64,000 bases of DNA from assembly GCA_014898425.1 (NCBI GenBank), contig RCSZ01000009.1:434001-498000 (forward strand), written 5' to 3'. The DNA comes from Botryotinia globosa. Taxonomy: Eukaryota; Ascomycota; Leotiomycetes; Helotiales; Sclerotiniaceae. The notes below the pieces were generated by a model, which had not been told where the DNA came from, did not search any database, and was given only the letters and a program-made list of their open reading frames with translations. Positions 50,221-64,000 of the stretch are shown piece by piece. Each line of letters begins with the position of its first letter. The stretch's first letter is position 1. The position numbers were made by a program, and so were the translations under genes.

Positions 50221-51871
50221 CGGTGAATTACTTTCACACCACTAAAAGTTGAATAAATTACTCTTATATCATTAAAATTAATATCTTTATATTTTCGTGT
50301 CACTTAAATTCTAATCAAAAAAAGCTAGATTCTATAATATATTCTAATCTCATATATAACCGATATCCCTATATCTTGCACATCCCTGTATCTTGTACAT
50401 TTTGATTTATTAAATCAAAAATCAATTTTAAATTCAAATATCATTATAATAGTTTTAAAATTAAACTAATATGACTTTATATTCATTTAAGAAAAGTATT
50501 AAAAATTTAAAAGATTTGAAATATTGAATTAAATATTAATTGATTTTCAATAATATTATTCTAAGATATTAATAATATAATAAAAACTACTAATATTAAA
50601 ATAAATTATATAATAATTCTAAGGATTTTGAAATTTGAATTCAATTTGAATTTAATTTTATAATATTAATTTTATAATATTAATTGTCATTTATTAATTT
50701 CAAAATTTAAATTATATTCAAAATTTCTTTTCAAAATATATTTCAATAAAAATTCTTTATTATTAATTATATAATTTCAATATTTAAATATTGATATTCT
50801 TTTAATAATTAATTATATATATAAATATTTAATAAAATATAGTTTTTTATTATTTCAATATTAATATTAATATAAAAATAATATATTATAACCAATTTCT
50901 TTTCAAAATATTATAAATATTTAATTTATCAAAGATTTTTATTAAAAATAAAACTAATTATTAGAAATCTTATTATATATTGATATAATTTCGAGTTTTT
51001 GATATCAAATATAACTTTTTTTGATTTTTTATATTAAAATACTTTCAAATTTATATAAAAACATTCTAAAAATAAACTTTTATTATTTTTATTATTAAAT
51101 AAATTAATATATAATATTCTTATCTCAATAAACTCAATATTAGAATTTCTTTTTTATTAATAATTATAATTATAATTTTATTTTTTTATATAAAAGATAT
51201 AATATTATAATATTTGTATTATAATTTTCAATAGAATATAATGATTGGTTGATTATATTTTATTTTTCAAATGTTATTTTTAGAAGAAATAAAAGTGTGC
51301 AAGATATAGAGTTGTACAAGATGTAGGGATATCGGTTATAGAATCTATAAATTCTACAATTTTATCATAAATTCTACTATTATAGATTCTACAGTTTTAT
51401 TATAGATTCTATTATTATAAAATCTAGAATTTTATTATAGATTTTATTACTATATATTCTATAATTTTATTACTAGATTCTAAATATTTTATTCTTTACT
51501 TTTAGATTTTAGTATATTTTTCATTCTTTTTGAAAAAAAGAAAGAAAAAAAAAAAGTAAGAAAAGATAATAGGGAATATAGAATCTATAATGGAAGTATA
51601 GAATCTATAATGGGAATATAGAATCTATAATAAAAGTATAAAATGTATAATAAGAATATAGAATTTATAATAATATAACTAAATCTATAATTGTATTTGT
51701 TTATTGAATTTTATATTTGAAATTTTGAAATCTATATATCTATAAATAGAATCTATTATAAAATCTAGCTTTTTTTTGATCAGAATTTGAATCATATGAA
51801 AAAAAAGATATCAATTTTAGTAGTATGGGAATAATTTATTAAGAATTTAATAATATCAGAGTAATTTACTA
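50221..51871. mobile_element. Mutator-type MITE, copy 3, carrying a nested MITE
   Basis: The ends CGGTGAATTACTTTCACACC and CAGAGTAATTTACTA match copies 1 and 2; copy 3 has both end boxes. Without the nested element at 50359-51336 it is about 673 bp. The flanking 9-mers (TAAAATATA and TAAATTGAA) agree only partly, so the duplication has decayed or the copy was rearranged. Confidence 0.75.
50359..51336. mobile_element. 978-bp MITE with TA-type duplication, nested
   Basis: The ends ACCGATATCCCTATATCTTG and (reversed) ACCGATATCCCTACATCTTG are inverted and flanked by TATA on both sides. Each end carries a second copy of a TATCTTG(C/T)ACA-like motif. The Mutator-type MITE copy at 27930 gives the empty site. 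The interior is AT-rich and non-coding. Confidence 0.8.
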
Positions 51872-54374
51872 TAAATTGAAATATAATCAGAGTTTTTAAT
51901 ATTTTATTAGAAATGAATTATATTATGATATATATACTCAAGATTTACTAATTGATAATTCATTATTTTATTTATAATTTACATTATTATATAATATTCA
52001 GTTTCTTTTTATATATCTAAAAATTTGTTGAAATTATTATATTATTTAAGAATAATAAAAAGCATAGATTTTCTCTCTACTCTTAAAAATAAATCATTTT
52101 ATTTTTTATTTTTTTAAAAATCTAAAAAGAATTGTATTCCACTAGTTAACATAGTTTATATTAATTAATACAGTTTTCAATCTATACTACAAAGAAATCA
52201 TATTTAAAAAACTTGTTATAAACCTAATTGTTTATTTTATTTACAATATAAAAGCCATCTTTTTCTAAAAATTAAAGATTATTATAGTCATTGTAAATAG
52301 TTAAAAAAGCTTTTTATATTTTTTGAAAACAATAATAATGAAAACGAATAATTAAATAAAGTTAATTTTTAGTTCTTTTAAAATTAATAATCTTTTTATT
52401 ATTAATTGATTTATTCAAATGAATTTAAAGAATTTAATTACACTTAATTATAATATAGAATATTGTAGATTCTTTCCTTTTTTTAATCTTATATATATTA
52501 TATTTAATAAAATTTATTTTATAAAATATCAAGTTTTATTTTAGATATATTAATAATCTTTATTTTTATTAAATTTATAAATTTTCGAATTTTAACATTT
52601 TTGTTTTAATAAATAATATAAAGAAGATTCTGAAATAAAATAATAATAATAAAATCCCTTCCATTTTTAAGAAATTTGAAATAATATATTTGATTACAAA
52701 AAGACAATTATATTCCTTACTATATTAGTAATAAGGATTCTATTATAATATCAATTATTATTATCAAAAAGAAAGTATCATCAGTTTTGAAATAATTAGA
52801 GGTTCAATTTAATCATAATTTATTTTTAAAAGATATATAATAATTTGGGGTATTAAAATTAAAATGATTGTATATTATTTTTATAATTTTATAAAAACGA
52901 TTCATAGTTTTTTGATTTTAGTATTATATAAAATAACTATTATGTATATCATCCCCTCTTTTATTAATAAATAAAGATACAATATAATAATAGAATAAAA
53001 CTATTTTATATTTGATATGTTAATTACAAAAGGTTTTTTCGAATAAATTAATATATTAATCATTTTAAATAAATATTTGTACTTATAATTAGAAATATTC
53101 TTTTTATAAAAAAAACTATTCTTGTTATTATATTCTTTTAAAATTTGAATATTCTCTTAATAAATATTATTTTAAATAATACCAAACTCTATTTTACTAT
53201 ATATATTCATATAATAGATATTTTATAATTTATAATTTACCAAATATTATCCCCATCTATTATTAAAAGTAAACAAATTAATTATTAATAAATCTTGAAA
53301 ATGAAAATGCAATATTTAAAAACTCTTCTTTTCAATATTATATAATTTATATTAAAATCTCTATATTTCTTTTTGAAATGTAAGTCTAATTTAATAAATA
53401 ATAGTAAAAAAAAGATTATTATAATCACTTTCAAAAAATAATGATTTTAATTTTAATAAAATTTCAATTTTTTTAAATAACTTTAAAAAGACTAAAATAA
53501 AAAAGAATTATTAATCATAAATATATAAAGTTGAAACAAAAGTTAATTAATTATAAATTTTAAACTAATCAATTTCACTTTCTATATTTTCAATATAAAA
53601 ATAATGAAATTTATATGAGTTTTAAATACATTTTTTGAATCTTTTTATTCAATCAATATTATTTATAACTTTATATAAATAATATTTCAATAATTTAATA
53701 TTTATATAATAATATCTTGGATTTTTTATAATAAGTTTTCTATATTTATCAAAATATTATACAAATCTTTGATATTAGATTCTATTAATTCTTTAAATAT
53801 ATCAAAATTAAAGAGACCAAAATAATTAATAAGTTTATTGATTTTGATTTTCATAAATTTATCTAAAATCTGAAATCTATTTTAGAATTTACTATTAATT
53901 AAATTAATATTATAATTAAATAATTCGACTTTCATTTAAAGTAATATTGATCACAAAAATGATAATCTATTTTATCAAAAATGTATAATAAATAGAATTT
54001 TGTTTATATAAGAAATTGTTATCGGAATTAAATCTATTGCAAACAACACTATATTATATTCTAACTATATATTTAAAATATAAAGATTTCACATAATATT
54101 AAATATAATTCAAGTATTAAAAGTTAATCTAAAATATTGTTATAATTATTAAAAACCTTTTGAATATTTAATATTTTATTGAAAATTGTTAACTGAATTT
54201 GAAAAATGATTCAAATAATTACTTTTATTTTTATTAATTTTAATAACAAAAACCTTTGATTATCTTTGATTTTTAATATTCTAATTATTAATTTTAATTG
54301 AATTTCTTATAATTATTTTATTTTATTTTAATATTTGTTTTTATCAAAAATGATCTTTTTTTCTTTTTTTTTCT

Positions 54375-54533
54375 TTTTTTCATTTTTTTCATTTTTTTCA
54401 TTTTTTTCATTTTTTTCATTTTTTTCATTTTTTTCATTTTTTTCATTTTTTTCATTTTTTTCATTTTTTTCATTTTTTTCATTTTTTTCATTTTTTTCAT
54501 TTTTTTCATTTTTTTCATTTTTTTCATTTTTTT
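54375..54533. repeat. (CATTTTTTT) 9-bp tandem array, about 17 copies
   Basis: Expanded within the polypyrimidine stretch of the LINE that in the other copies reads as irregular T/C (near 26530 and 63015). It gives meaningless Met-Lys-Lys and Ser-Phe-Phe frames. Confidence 0.96.
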
Positions 54534-54720
54534 AAAATTAAAACCCGACTTTTTCTATATTTTATTTAAATAATAACTAAAAAGATAATAGAGATCTTTC
54601 TTTACATATATATATATATATATATATATATTAGTTTTAATCATTTATAAAGATATTTGCTTTTATAATATATATTTATTAACTTTTTGAAATTATATCT
54701 AGCTTTTTTAAATCTTTAAA

Positions 54721-55500
<780 letters not shown>

Positions 55501-55824
55501 CGAACCTCCAAATTAAATCTAAATCAATCAAAATTATATTAATAAATTTCAATGAGTTTTTTATTACAAAATCAATTAAATAATTGATATATTAATAATA
55601 ACTTTTTTCCTTAATATAAAGATAATGTTATTCAAAAACTATCAATTCAAAAAACATAAAAATATTAATCAATTTTATTTCATATATTATTTATACTTAT
55701 AATATCTATTAAGAATATCTAATCTATTTAGATTTTGATTTTAATATTCGTTGCACAGAATATCCGTACTATTTCTCGACCAATCAGCTTCGATTATAAA
55801 CTGTGTTTTGATTCCTATATGTTA
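55501..55824. other. AT-rich sequence of uncertain origin
   Basis: Lies between the half fold-back element and the resumed LINE tail. Around 55740-55830 it is richer in C and G and resembles 27190-27245. No gene. Confidence 0.35.
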
Positions 55825-57361
55825 GGGATTATTGATTTTATTTCAATTAATAAAAAACAAGTTATTCAAATAGACTTTTTAGTTTTTATATATATTATCT
55901 GCTTTCTATAATATTATTTTAAATCCATAGTTTAATATATCCCTATATTTCTTAGAAGATTCCCAAGGTCGATTTTATATCAGCTCACTGAATGTTAATA
56001 AATACTACTATTACTACCACTTAACAATTAATTTTCAAAAATAGTTTTAAATTTTTTGAAAACGATTGTTTGAAGATTTCATTTGAATCAAATTACAATA
56101 TACCCACAATATACTATTAATATAAGAGTTGAGGCCCCGGCTTATTGCACACCACTTATGTTTCGATCTAATTCTTTAAAATTTAATAATAAATCAATTA
56201 TATAATATAATCTTATAAAGATTGAGTATTATATTGATAAATAATAGTTAATCCTTATATTTCAATTATATTTTTAATTTTGTAAGTTAATCTGTTAATA
56301 TATAATCTAAGATTTAAGGGATTTATTTTATTCTAAAAAGTTTGCAATTTATATTTTAATTTTTTTATAAAAGTAGATATAAATGGTAGTTTTTTTAGTT
56401 CCTTTTTTATTTATTATTATATTTTCTTAATTGGATTAAGATTTGGAGAGGAAGGTGGTTAATCAAAGTTTTATATATTATACTCTAATCGAGTTTTATA
56501 GGTATGTTTTGAATATACTTTAGAATTATTTTTTATGAATATATATTCAGGTTATAGTTTATCGAATAATGGGAATATAATAAATTCAAGGATTTGTTGT
56601 ATATATATTTTGGAGGTAATATTTTTGTTGTTTTTAAGTTTTTTTTTAAAAATTAATAGAGATTTATAATTTCAGTTGATTACATTCTATATTATTATCG
56701 ATATTCTTTTTAATCGATATATTGATTTAATATAATTAATCTATCTTTTTTTATTAATCTATTTAATAATTTAGATTATTTGCTTTTGTTAATTCAAAAA
56801 TGCTTTTATTTAATTATATAATTAATTTTCAATTACTTCTTTTTGGTTTAATAGTAATGATATTATTAGTTTTCTATTAGTAATATTTATATATAAAATC
56901 TAGTTTTTTTGGTTTATATTCTTGAAATAAAAGGTTTAGAATATACTATATATCTTTTATATTTATATCAATATAATTCTTTTCAAATTAAATATATTTT
57001 TTATTTATTTAAAAATTACTCTTTTTTTATTTCAATTTTTAATAATTGTTTTTATAATTCAATAAATCTTTTTAATAGTTATTATAAATTTTTGACAAAT
57101 CTTTCTTTTTGAATTCTTTTAATTGAATTAGATTTAAATATTTAAATTTGAAACAATCTATTCTAAGAATTTTCTATCAATTTTAGTTTGAATGATTTTA
57201 GAATATCAAAGAATATATTAATTTTGATGAAATTTATAATTATTATTTTTATAATTATATTCGATATCTATTTTGAATTTGAATCGAAAATAATGAATTT
57301 TAGAATAAGAATTAAAGTTTTAAAATAAAGTGTGTGAAATTAGATAGTTATTCTAATCTCG

Positions 57362-57375
57362 TTTAAATATGCGAT
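57362..57375. repeat. Left target duplication of second complete LINE
   Basis: TTTAAATATGCGAT, repeated exactly at 63405-63418. One extra C (57376) lies between the duplication and the LINE start. Confidence 0.88.
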
Positions 57376-57376
57376 C

Positions 57377-60300
57377 AGATCGACACAACATTCCAAAATC
57401 GAGATATCTTTATATTTCCGACTTTATTATATAGAATTAACTCTTTACATTCTCTATAAATTCTTTTATTTAATTCAATAATTGCTTTTATAATAATATT
57501 ATTAAATAATGGATTTATAATATTGAATTACTTTTTATAATTATTAAACTTTAGGTTTATATATTTATTAGATTTATAATCCCTATTTAATTTTAATTAA
57601 TTTTATATAATTAAAAGAAAAAGAAGTAAAATAAATATTCAAATATTTCTCTTTTTTGAAGCTAATTATTGTAATCAAAATATTATTTTAAGTATATTAA
57701 ATATTATCAAAAAGCAATTTGATATTTTTGAATATAATATAAAAAGCAAATATATAATTATTATAAATCTTATAATATTATTTAATATCTTTATGATATT
57801 TTATGTAAATATATTTAGTGTAGTTTTTGTAAAGAAATTTATTGGTTTTGTGATTAATTTTGTAATTATTATTATTTTTATTAATATTATTACTTTTTTT
57901 ATATTTTTCAATATTTGTATTCAATCCTCTATCTATATTATATTTATTATCAGCCCTAAGATCTTCATGAAGATAATCAAATCCAATAGTATAAATAGTA
58001 TTAGAAATAATATACTTTTTAAATCTAAAAATGTATAATCTAAAAAAACCTTTTATAATTTTATATTAGAAAAAAGTTTTATTTTGAATTATATTTAATA
58101 TTAGAATTAAAGATTATTTGTTAAATATAAGTTTTCAGTTTTATTCAATTAACTCTTTGTTTTCACTTTTTAATAATATTTTGTGGAAATTATTAAAAAC
58201 TTTTTTTTAATTAATATTCTAATAATTTTGTTTATAGTTATAAACTGAGCTATTACCTTTGTAATTAGTGATATTTATAATTTATTTTATAATAAATATA
58301 ATTAATAAAAAATATTATAAATATTAAATACTATATTTCTAATTATTTTAAAAATTTAATATAATTATATAATTATAGAAATTCCTATTTTCTTTTTAAA
58401 TCTAAATAATAAAGCAATTATAATAAATAAAACTTTTATCCTTAATAAAATCTTTAATTATAAAGTTAATAAATACTTTAATAAAATCATTTGAATTATT
58501 TTATTTATTAAAATAATCTATTTTTTTATTTTTTTTAATATTAATAGTTTTTTCAGATTAATTGAAAAAAAATATATTATAATTCAATATAATTTAGGTT
58601 ATTAAGAATATTACTCCCTTTTTAAATATAATTGACTCCTTTTTTATATTTATTATAATTATTAAATAAATATATATAAGGAATTAATAGATATTAATTA
58701 TATAATATTATTCAAATATATTAATTATTATAATTCATTTGAAATTAGATATAATAAATATTCTATTATTTCTTAATATAAAAATAATGTTATAATACTC
58801 CTTATTAAAAATAAGCTTAAAATTATTTAGAAAATAGAAAAGATTTAATACAAAATAATTAATATATTTATTAAAATTTCCAAAGCAAAAATATTTGATA
58901 TTTTTATAGTTATAGTTATAGAATTTACTAATAAATATAAGCATAATATTATTATTACTTAATACGAATAGACTGGATCTATCCCTATTGCTAATCAAAC
59001 CCCAGTCCAAAACCAGATATAAGCTCTTACAACTATAACCCAGATACTTATCCTCCCTCAAATAAAAGTTTTTAGATTATATTTGAAAACAAATAAAGGA
59101 AAGAATAAGAATATTCTTTATTATATATAAAGTCTTAATAAACTTAATATATTCAATTCAAAAAAAACATTTTGTTAATGTTAGTATAATATAATAAACT
59201 TTATAATAGAATTCGTAATTAATAAATTTAATAATATAATTTATAAATTTATTGAGTCAATATCAACAAAAATATTTTTATATATATAATAATTTTATAG
59301 TTTTTAATATCTAATGAATTAATATTATATATATTCAAGAATTTTAGATAGCTATTAATATATAAATTCAAAACTATTTGAATTATAATTATTATATTTT
59401 AATAAACTTCTAGAATCTTAAGAATCTTGAAAAATTAAATTACCCTCAAATTATAATATATATATATAAAAATATTAGTTTATATATATAATAATATTGT
59501 TTTATATATAATAAAAACTTTTTTTAAATCAATATAAATAGGAATATTATATTCAATTTATATTATCAATTGAATAATAATGAAATAATTGATTATATAT
59601 TATATCTAATTTTATTATTTCAATATTTAATAGGGGATGATTTTAATATTTAATATTATATATTTGAATTAAAGATATAATCTAGATATAAAAGTTTGAA
59701 TTTAATATATTGATTTAATAATAATAATATAAATTTTATTAATATTTTTAATAAATTTATATATAAAACTAATTATATTATTAATCTTATCTTTTCAAAT
59801 ATCCCGTTTACTAAAATTATTATCAAAGAAGATATACATAATAACTCAAATTATAAAATATAAATTATTATTATTTTAGAATAAAATATAATCCTATTGA
59901 AATAATATTATTATAAAATCCCAGAAATAGAATTGAAAAAACTCTTTAATCTAATATATATCAATATAGTTTATCTTTCTAATTTTCTTTTTTTTATAAA
60001 TAAAATTGTAATTAAAGTATATATAGTAGATTTTATAATAATAATAAATATTATTATTTATATAATTAGTAAGCTTAATAAAGGAGGTAATAAAATTATA
60101 TTATAATAAATTTCTAAATATAAAAAGATATATTAGAATTATCTTTATAAATATAATATTTTAGATAAAAATATCTTTTAAATAATTCGAACTTTTTATA
60201 AAATAATCCAATAAATAAAATACAATTATTAAAAAAATATTATAAATAAAATTAAAAATAATAAAAAGTTTTATAGGATTATTAATTAATATAAACTAAA

Positions 60301-63300
60301 ACTTAGTTTGAAATTACCTTTATTATTTATTAATAAAAATCTTATTAAAAATATTATAGAAAAAGTTAAGGTTTTATATAAAAAAATTCTTAATTATTTT
60401 AATATTTTCAATAATCTCGAATATAATCTTTTTGAAAATTGGAATGGATTGGGTATTTTAAAATAATTCTAATTTATTTTGATAAAAAAAATTGAATACA
60501 ATATTATTAGAATTTTTAATATCTTTTTAGATATTAATTATATTATAATATAAATATTCAAGATTTATTAATTAATAGTTAATAATATTTTATATGAGCT
60601 TTATAATTGATATTTAATATTTAATTTTATTCTATAAATCTGAAAGTTTGTTGAAATAGTTATATTACTTAAAATTAATAAAAAAAAAAATTCTCTATTT
60701 GTTTTTGATAATTAATTGTACTCATTTTTTGTATTTCAAAAAGTCTGGAGAGAATTGTAGTTCATTATTTAGTATAGATTGTATTAATTAATAATATTTT
60801 TAGTTTATAATATAAAAAAGTTTTTTTTAAAAAAGTTATTATAAATCTAATTACTTATTTTATATATAATATAGAGATTGTTTTTTTCTAAGAATTAAAA
60901 ATCATCATAATTATTATAAATGTTTAAAATGCTTTTAATATATTTTTAAAATGAAGATTATTGAAAAGAATAATTAGATAAAATTAGCTTTTAGTTTTTC
61001 TAAGATTAATCAACTTTTTTCTTATTAATTAGTATATTCGAATTTGTTTAAAGAATTTGATTATATTTAATTATAGAATTATATATAAAATATTCTAAAG
61101 TTTTTTTTTCTTTTCAATTCTATATATATTATATCTAATTAAATTTATATTATAGAATATAAAATTATATTTTGGATATATTAATAATCTTTATTTATAT
61201 TATACCTCTTAATCCCTAAATATTAATATTCATATTTTGATGGATAATATAAAGAAGATTTTTGAATAAAATAATAATAATAAGATTACTTTTATTTTTA
61301 AAAAATTTGAAATAATTTATTTTATTAAAAAGAAAAGGGATTATATTTTTTCTTATATTATTAATAAGGAATTTATTATTATATTGATTATTATAGTCGA
61401 AAATAAAGTATAATTTATTCTAAAATAGTTTAGAGTTTAATTCAATAGAAAACTCTTTTTTAAAAAATATATGATTATAAGAATTATTAAAGTTTAGATA
61501 ATAATATATTATATTTATAATTTTATAAAAATAATTAATAGTTTTCCAATTTCAGCTTTATATAAAGCTATTATTATCTGTATTATATTCTTTTTTATAT
61601 ATAGAATTAAAATATAATTTGATAATAAAACAAAACTATCTTATATCCAATATGTTACCTACAATCTTGCTATCTCCTTTTAAATAAACTAATATATCAA
61701 TCTATTAAAACAAATATTTGTTTTAATATTTAGAAATATATTTTTGATTTAAAAGATTATTTCAACAATTATTTTCTTTAAAAATATAGATATTCTATTT
61801 ATTGATATAATATTAAATAAAACTAAGTTTTGTTTTACTATATATATCTAGTCAATAAATACTTTTTATTTTATAATTCATTGAATTGTATTCTTATTTA
61901 TTACTAAAAAAAGGGATATTGATTAATAGTAGAAATCTAAAATCAAAATTCAATACTTAGAAACAATTCTTTTTAATATTATATATCTTATATTATAATC
62001 TTTATATTTTTTTTTAGAATATCGAATAAATCTAATAAAAAGTATTAATAAGGAAATAATAGCTATTAGCTTTAAGAAATAATAGTTTCATTTTCTTTTT
62101 TGATAAGATTTCAATTTTTTCAGATAATTCTGAATAAATTATTAATAAAAAAAGACTTGTTAAATATAAATATACAATATATTAAAATAAAGAATAAATT
62201 ACTATTAACTTAGATTTAATTAATAACACTTTATATATCTTTAATTTAAAGATAATTAAAATCTATATGAACTTTAAATATATTTTAAAAATCCTTTTAT
62301 TTAATAAGCAGTATTTATAGCTTTATATTAATAGTACCTTAGTAATTTAGTATTTATATAGTAATATATTCGATTTCTCCCAATAAATCTTTTATATTTA
62401 TTAAGATACTATATAGATTTTTGATATTAGAGTTTACTAATCCTCTGGATATATAGATATTAAAGGAAACAAGATTACTAATAAATTTGTTAACCTTAAG
62501 ATTCACAAATCTATTTAAAACCTAAAACCTATTTCAATATCTATTATTAATAAAATAGGAATTATTATTAAAAGGCTTTATAATTGAATAAAACAATTTT
62601 GGTGGAAAAAATGATAATTTATTTTTTTAAGTATTTATAATAAATGAAATCTTATTTATATAATTAAACTTCCTTTAAAATTAGATTTATTAAAAAAAAA
62701 TTATATTATATTTTAATTATATATATAGAATATAGGGATTTTATACAATACCATAAAAAGTTTTAATATTAATATATTAATTTAAAATATTCCTATAATT
62801 ATTAAAAGATTTTTAAGTATTTAGTATTATATTGTAAATTGCTAATTTAATTTGGGAAATAATTTAAATAATCATTTTTATTTTTATTTTTATTGATAGT
62901 GGAAGGTTTTAGTTATCTTTTGTTTTTAATATTATAATTACTAATATTAGCTAAATTCTTTGGAATTATTTGGTTTTATATTAATATTTGTTTTTGCTAA
63001 GGATATTCAATCATTTTTTTCTCTTTTTCTTTTTTCTTTTTTTTTTCTTTTTAATTAAATCTTATTTTTCTTTTATTTAATTTAAAATAATAATTAAAGA
63101 ATATAATAGGAATACCACCCAATATTTATATATTTTATAAATATATATCTTTATAATCTATATTCATCTATTTCTAAAAAATTACATCTAGCTCTTTAGA
63201 ATTCTGAAAATATTATTGACTTTATTTCAATTAATAAAAGAAAAGTTATTTAAATGGATTCTAATTCTTATATATATAAATTGTTTTCTAAGGTATTAAA

Positions 63301-63404
63301 TAAATTTATAGCTTAGTATATCCTTATACTCCTTAGAAGGTTTTTAGGGTTGGCTTTAAGCCGGCTTGATGAATGTTAATAAATATTATTACTATTACTA
63401 TTAC
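57377..63404 (+). mobile_element. Second complete LINE-family-1 copy (about 6.0 kb)
   Basis: Starts AGATCGACACAACATTCC, ends in ATTACTATTACTATTAC and is flanked by a perfect 14-bp duplication. Colinear with 20827-26915 from end to end. It has its own pattern of C/T and G/A differences, and a less mutated patch at about 58965-59050. The 108-codon minus-strand frame across that patch (58735-59061) is antisense to the element and not taken as coding. The family's protein content cannot be read. Confidence 0.78.
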
Positions 63405-63418
63405 TTTAAATATGCGAT
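63405..63418. repeat. Right target duplication of second complete LINE
   Basis: Exact 14-bp match to 57362-57375, directly after the tail. Confidence 0.88.
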
Positions 63419-63439
63419 AAGCTGGGGCCTCAACTCTTA

Positions 63440-64000
63440 CAATTCATAGTATTCAAATTGAAATATTGTTTATTTTATTAACTTGAATTAAGAGAAAACT
63501 AAAAAAAGAAAATATCTTCACAATTCAAACTTTTTAGAATAATTATAGAATATTTCTATAATATATTATGAATATTCTATTGAGAATATCAATATTCTTT
63601 CGAAAGGAAAAGAATTTTGAAAAGAATCTCTTTTTTGAAAAGTTAATTCTATTCATTCTAAAGAATATCCACAGAATATTAACAAAATATTTATTTTATT
63701 TATTGGAAAGAATAGATTTGCAAGATTCTGATACTTCAAGCAATTTTCAGATTTTTTTAGATTTCCCGGATTTTCTGGATTCCTTTAGATTTCGAGGGTT
63801 TAGTAGGAAATCAATGAAACTTCATATTTCCAGATTCTTTATGCGGAGAAAATAATACCCACAATACACTAATAATGCATTTATTTTATAAAATCTATTC
63901 AAAAACAGAATCTCTTTATAATACTCTAAAAACCTCTTATATTAAAAAAGGATTCAGCTAATCATTTTCATTGTGTAAATAATCGAATTCAGTGATGAAA
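63440..64000. other. AT-rich right edge with one unidentified 95-codon frame
   Basis: Less A/T-extreme than the LINE to its left. A plus-strand frame at 63568-63855 has 95 codons, basic and Phe-rich with an Asp/Phe-rich stretch (FLDFPDFLDSFRFRGF). I do not recognise it, and no splice structure or neighbour supports it. TACCCACAATACACTAAT near 63857 echoes TACCCACAATATACTATT near 56102, just outside the left end of the TA-flanked element. Confidence 0.3.

Larger units (their letters stand above)
56121..63439. mobile_element. TA-flanked inverted-repeat transposon split by a LINE
   Basis: The left end AGAGTTGAGGCCCCGGCTTA (56121) and the right end, reversed AGAGTTGAGGCCCCAGCTTA (ending 63439), are inverted and flanked by TA. 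Without the LINE at 57377-63404 and one copy of its duplication, the element is about 1.3 kb. TA duplication and size are compatible with a Tc1/mariner- or pogo/Fot1-like element; a 67-codon frame at 56909-57112 is in the right place for a transposase relic, but I could not establish DDE motifs. Confidence 0.6.

Noticed and set aside
54318..54535. Frames encoding Met-Lys-Lys or Ser-Phe-Phe repeats
   Set aside because: Translation of the CATTTTTTT array on either strand.
56909..57112. pogo/Fot1 DDE transposase relic
   Set aside because: Parts look like a transposase C-terminal region allowing for C-to-T changes, but the spacing of the catalytic motifs does not fit; kept only as a possibility within the element entry.
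58735..59061. 108-codon minus-strand frame
   Set aside because: Lies antisense within a complete LINE copy whose tail shows the opposite orientation; the paralogue at about 22440-22580 is broken by stops.

Overview
The window is from a filamentous ascomycete. Spliceosomal introns are short (51-91 nt, CTAAC-like branch sites), intergenic distances are compact, and four housekeeping genes have typical Pezizomycotina protein sequences. A Leotiomycetes/Helotiales source (Botrytis-Sclerotinia-like) is my best guess from the protein flavour, but it is not proven by the sequence. The window has two compartments: a gene-bearing, GC-normal segment (1 to about 8.9 kb) and a block of extreme A+T richness (about 8.9 kb to the right edge) with no functional host gene that I can support.

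Genic segment. UBP14 (deubiquitinase, minus strand, C-terminus off the left edge) is divergently transcribed from ISU1 (mitochondrial Fe-S cluster scaffold, plus strand) across about 1.3 kb holding two adjacent CACGTG boxes and a CTATC microsatellite. DBP3 (nucleolar DEAD-box RNA helicase, plus strand) follows. It is tail-to-tail with RFT1 (ER membrane protein of N-glycan assembly, minus strand), with 48 bp between the stop codons. The genes share no single pathway; this is ordinary housekeeping synteny. Exon structures were rebuilt from splice signals, including a probable GC-AG first intron in UBP14.

AT-rich block. It begins about 260 bp upstream of the RFT1 start codon and is a nested graveyard of transposable elements. 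Differences between copies are mainly C-to-T and G-to-A, as left by repeat-induced point mutation (RIP). Aligning copies by eye and reading empty sites gave: (1) a roughly 6-kb LINE-like family with a (TAC)n tail, two complete copies having 13- and 14-bp target duplications (20827-26915 and 57377-63404), one full-length minus-strand copy (about 13556-19718) and several fragments; (2) a second LINE-like family (48590-49792, 10-bp target duplication, with an inverted partner at about 42470-43800); (3) a complete but decayed LTR retrotransposon (34102-40996, 135-bp LTRs, ATTCT duplication) with a retropepsin relic and a nested solo LTR (38272-38413, TTTAC duplication); (4) four copies of a roughly 0.65-kb Helitron-like non-autonomous element (two on each strand), all inserted exactly between A and T with no target duplication and ending in a GC-rich hairpin plus CTGG; (5) Mutator-type MITEs, two with perfect 9-bp target duplications; (6) TA-flanked terminal-inverted-repeat elements, one nested inside a Mutator-type MITE and one split by a LINE; (7) a fold-back element with 243-bp arms around an (AAT)n core, plus two related half-elements; (8) a GC-rich polypurine tract followed by (TTTTA)n.

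Nesting gives a relative order of insertion. Most long frames in the AT-rich block are chance products of low-complexity sequence. The block could be a centromeric or subtelomeric heterochromatin domain; the sequence alone does not say which.
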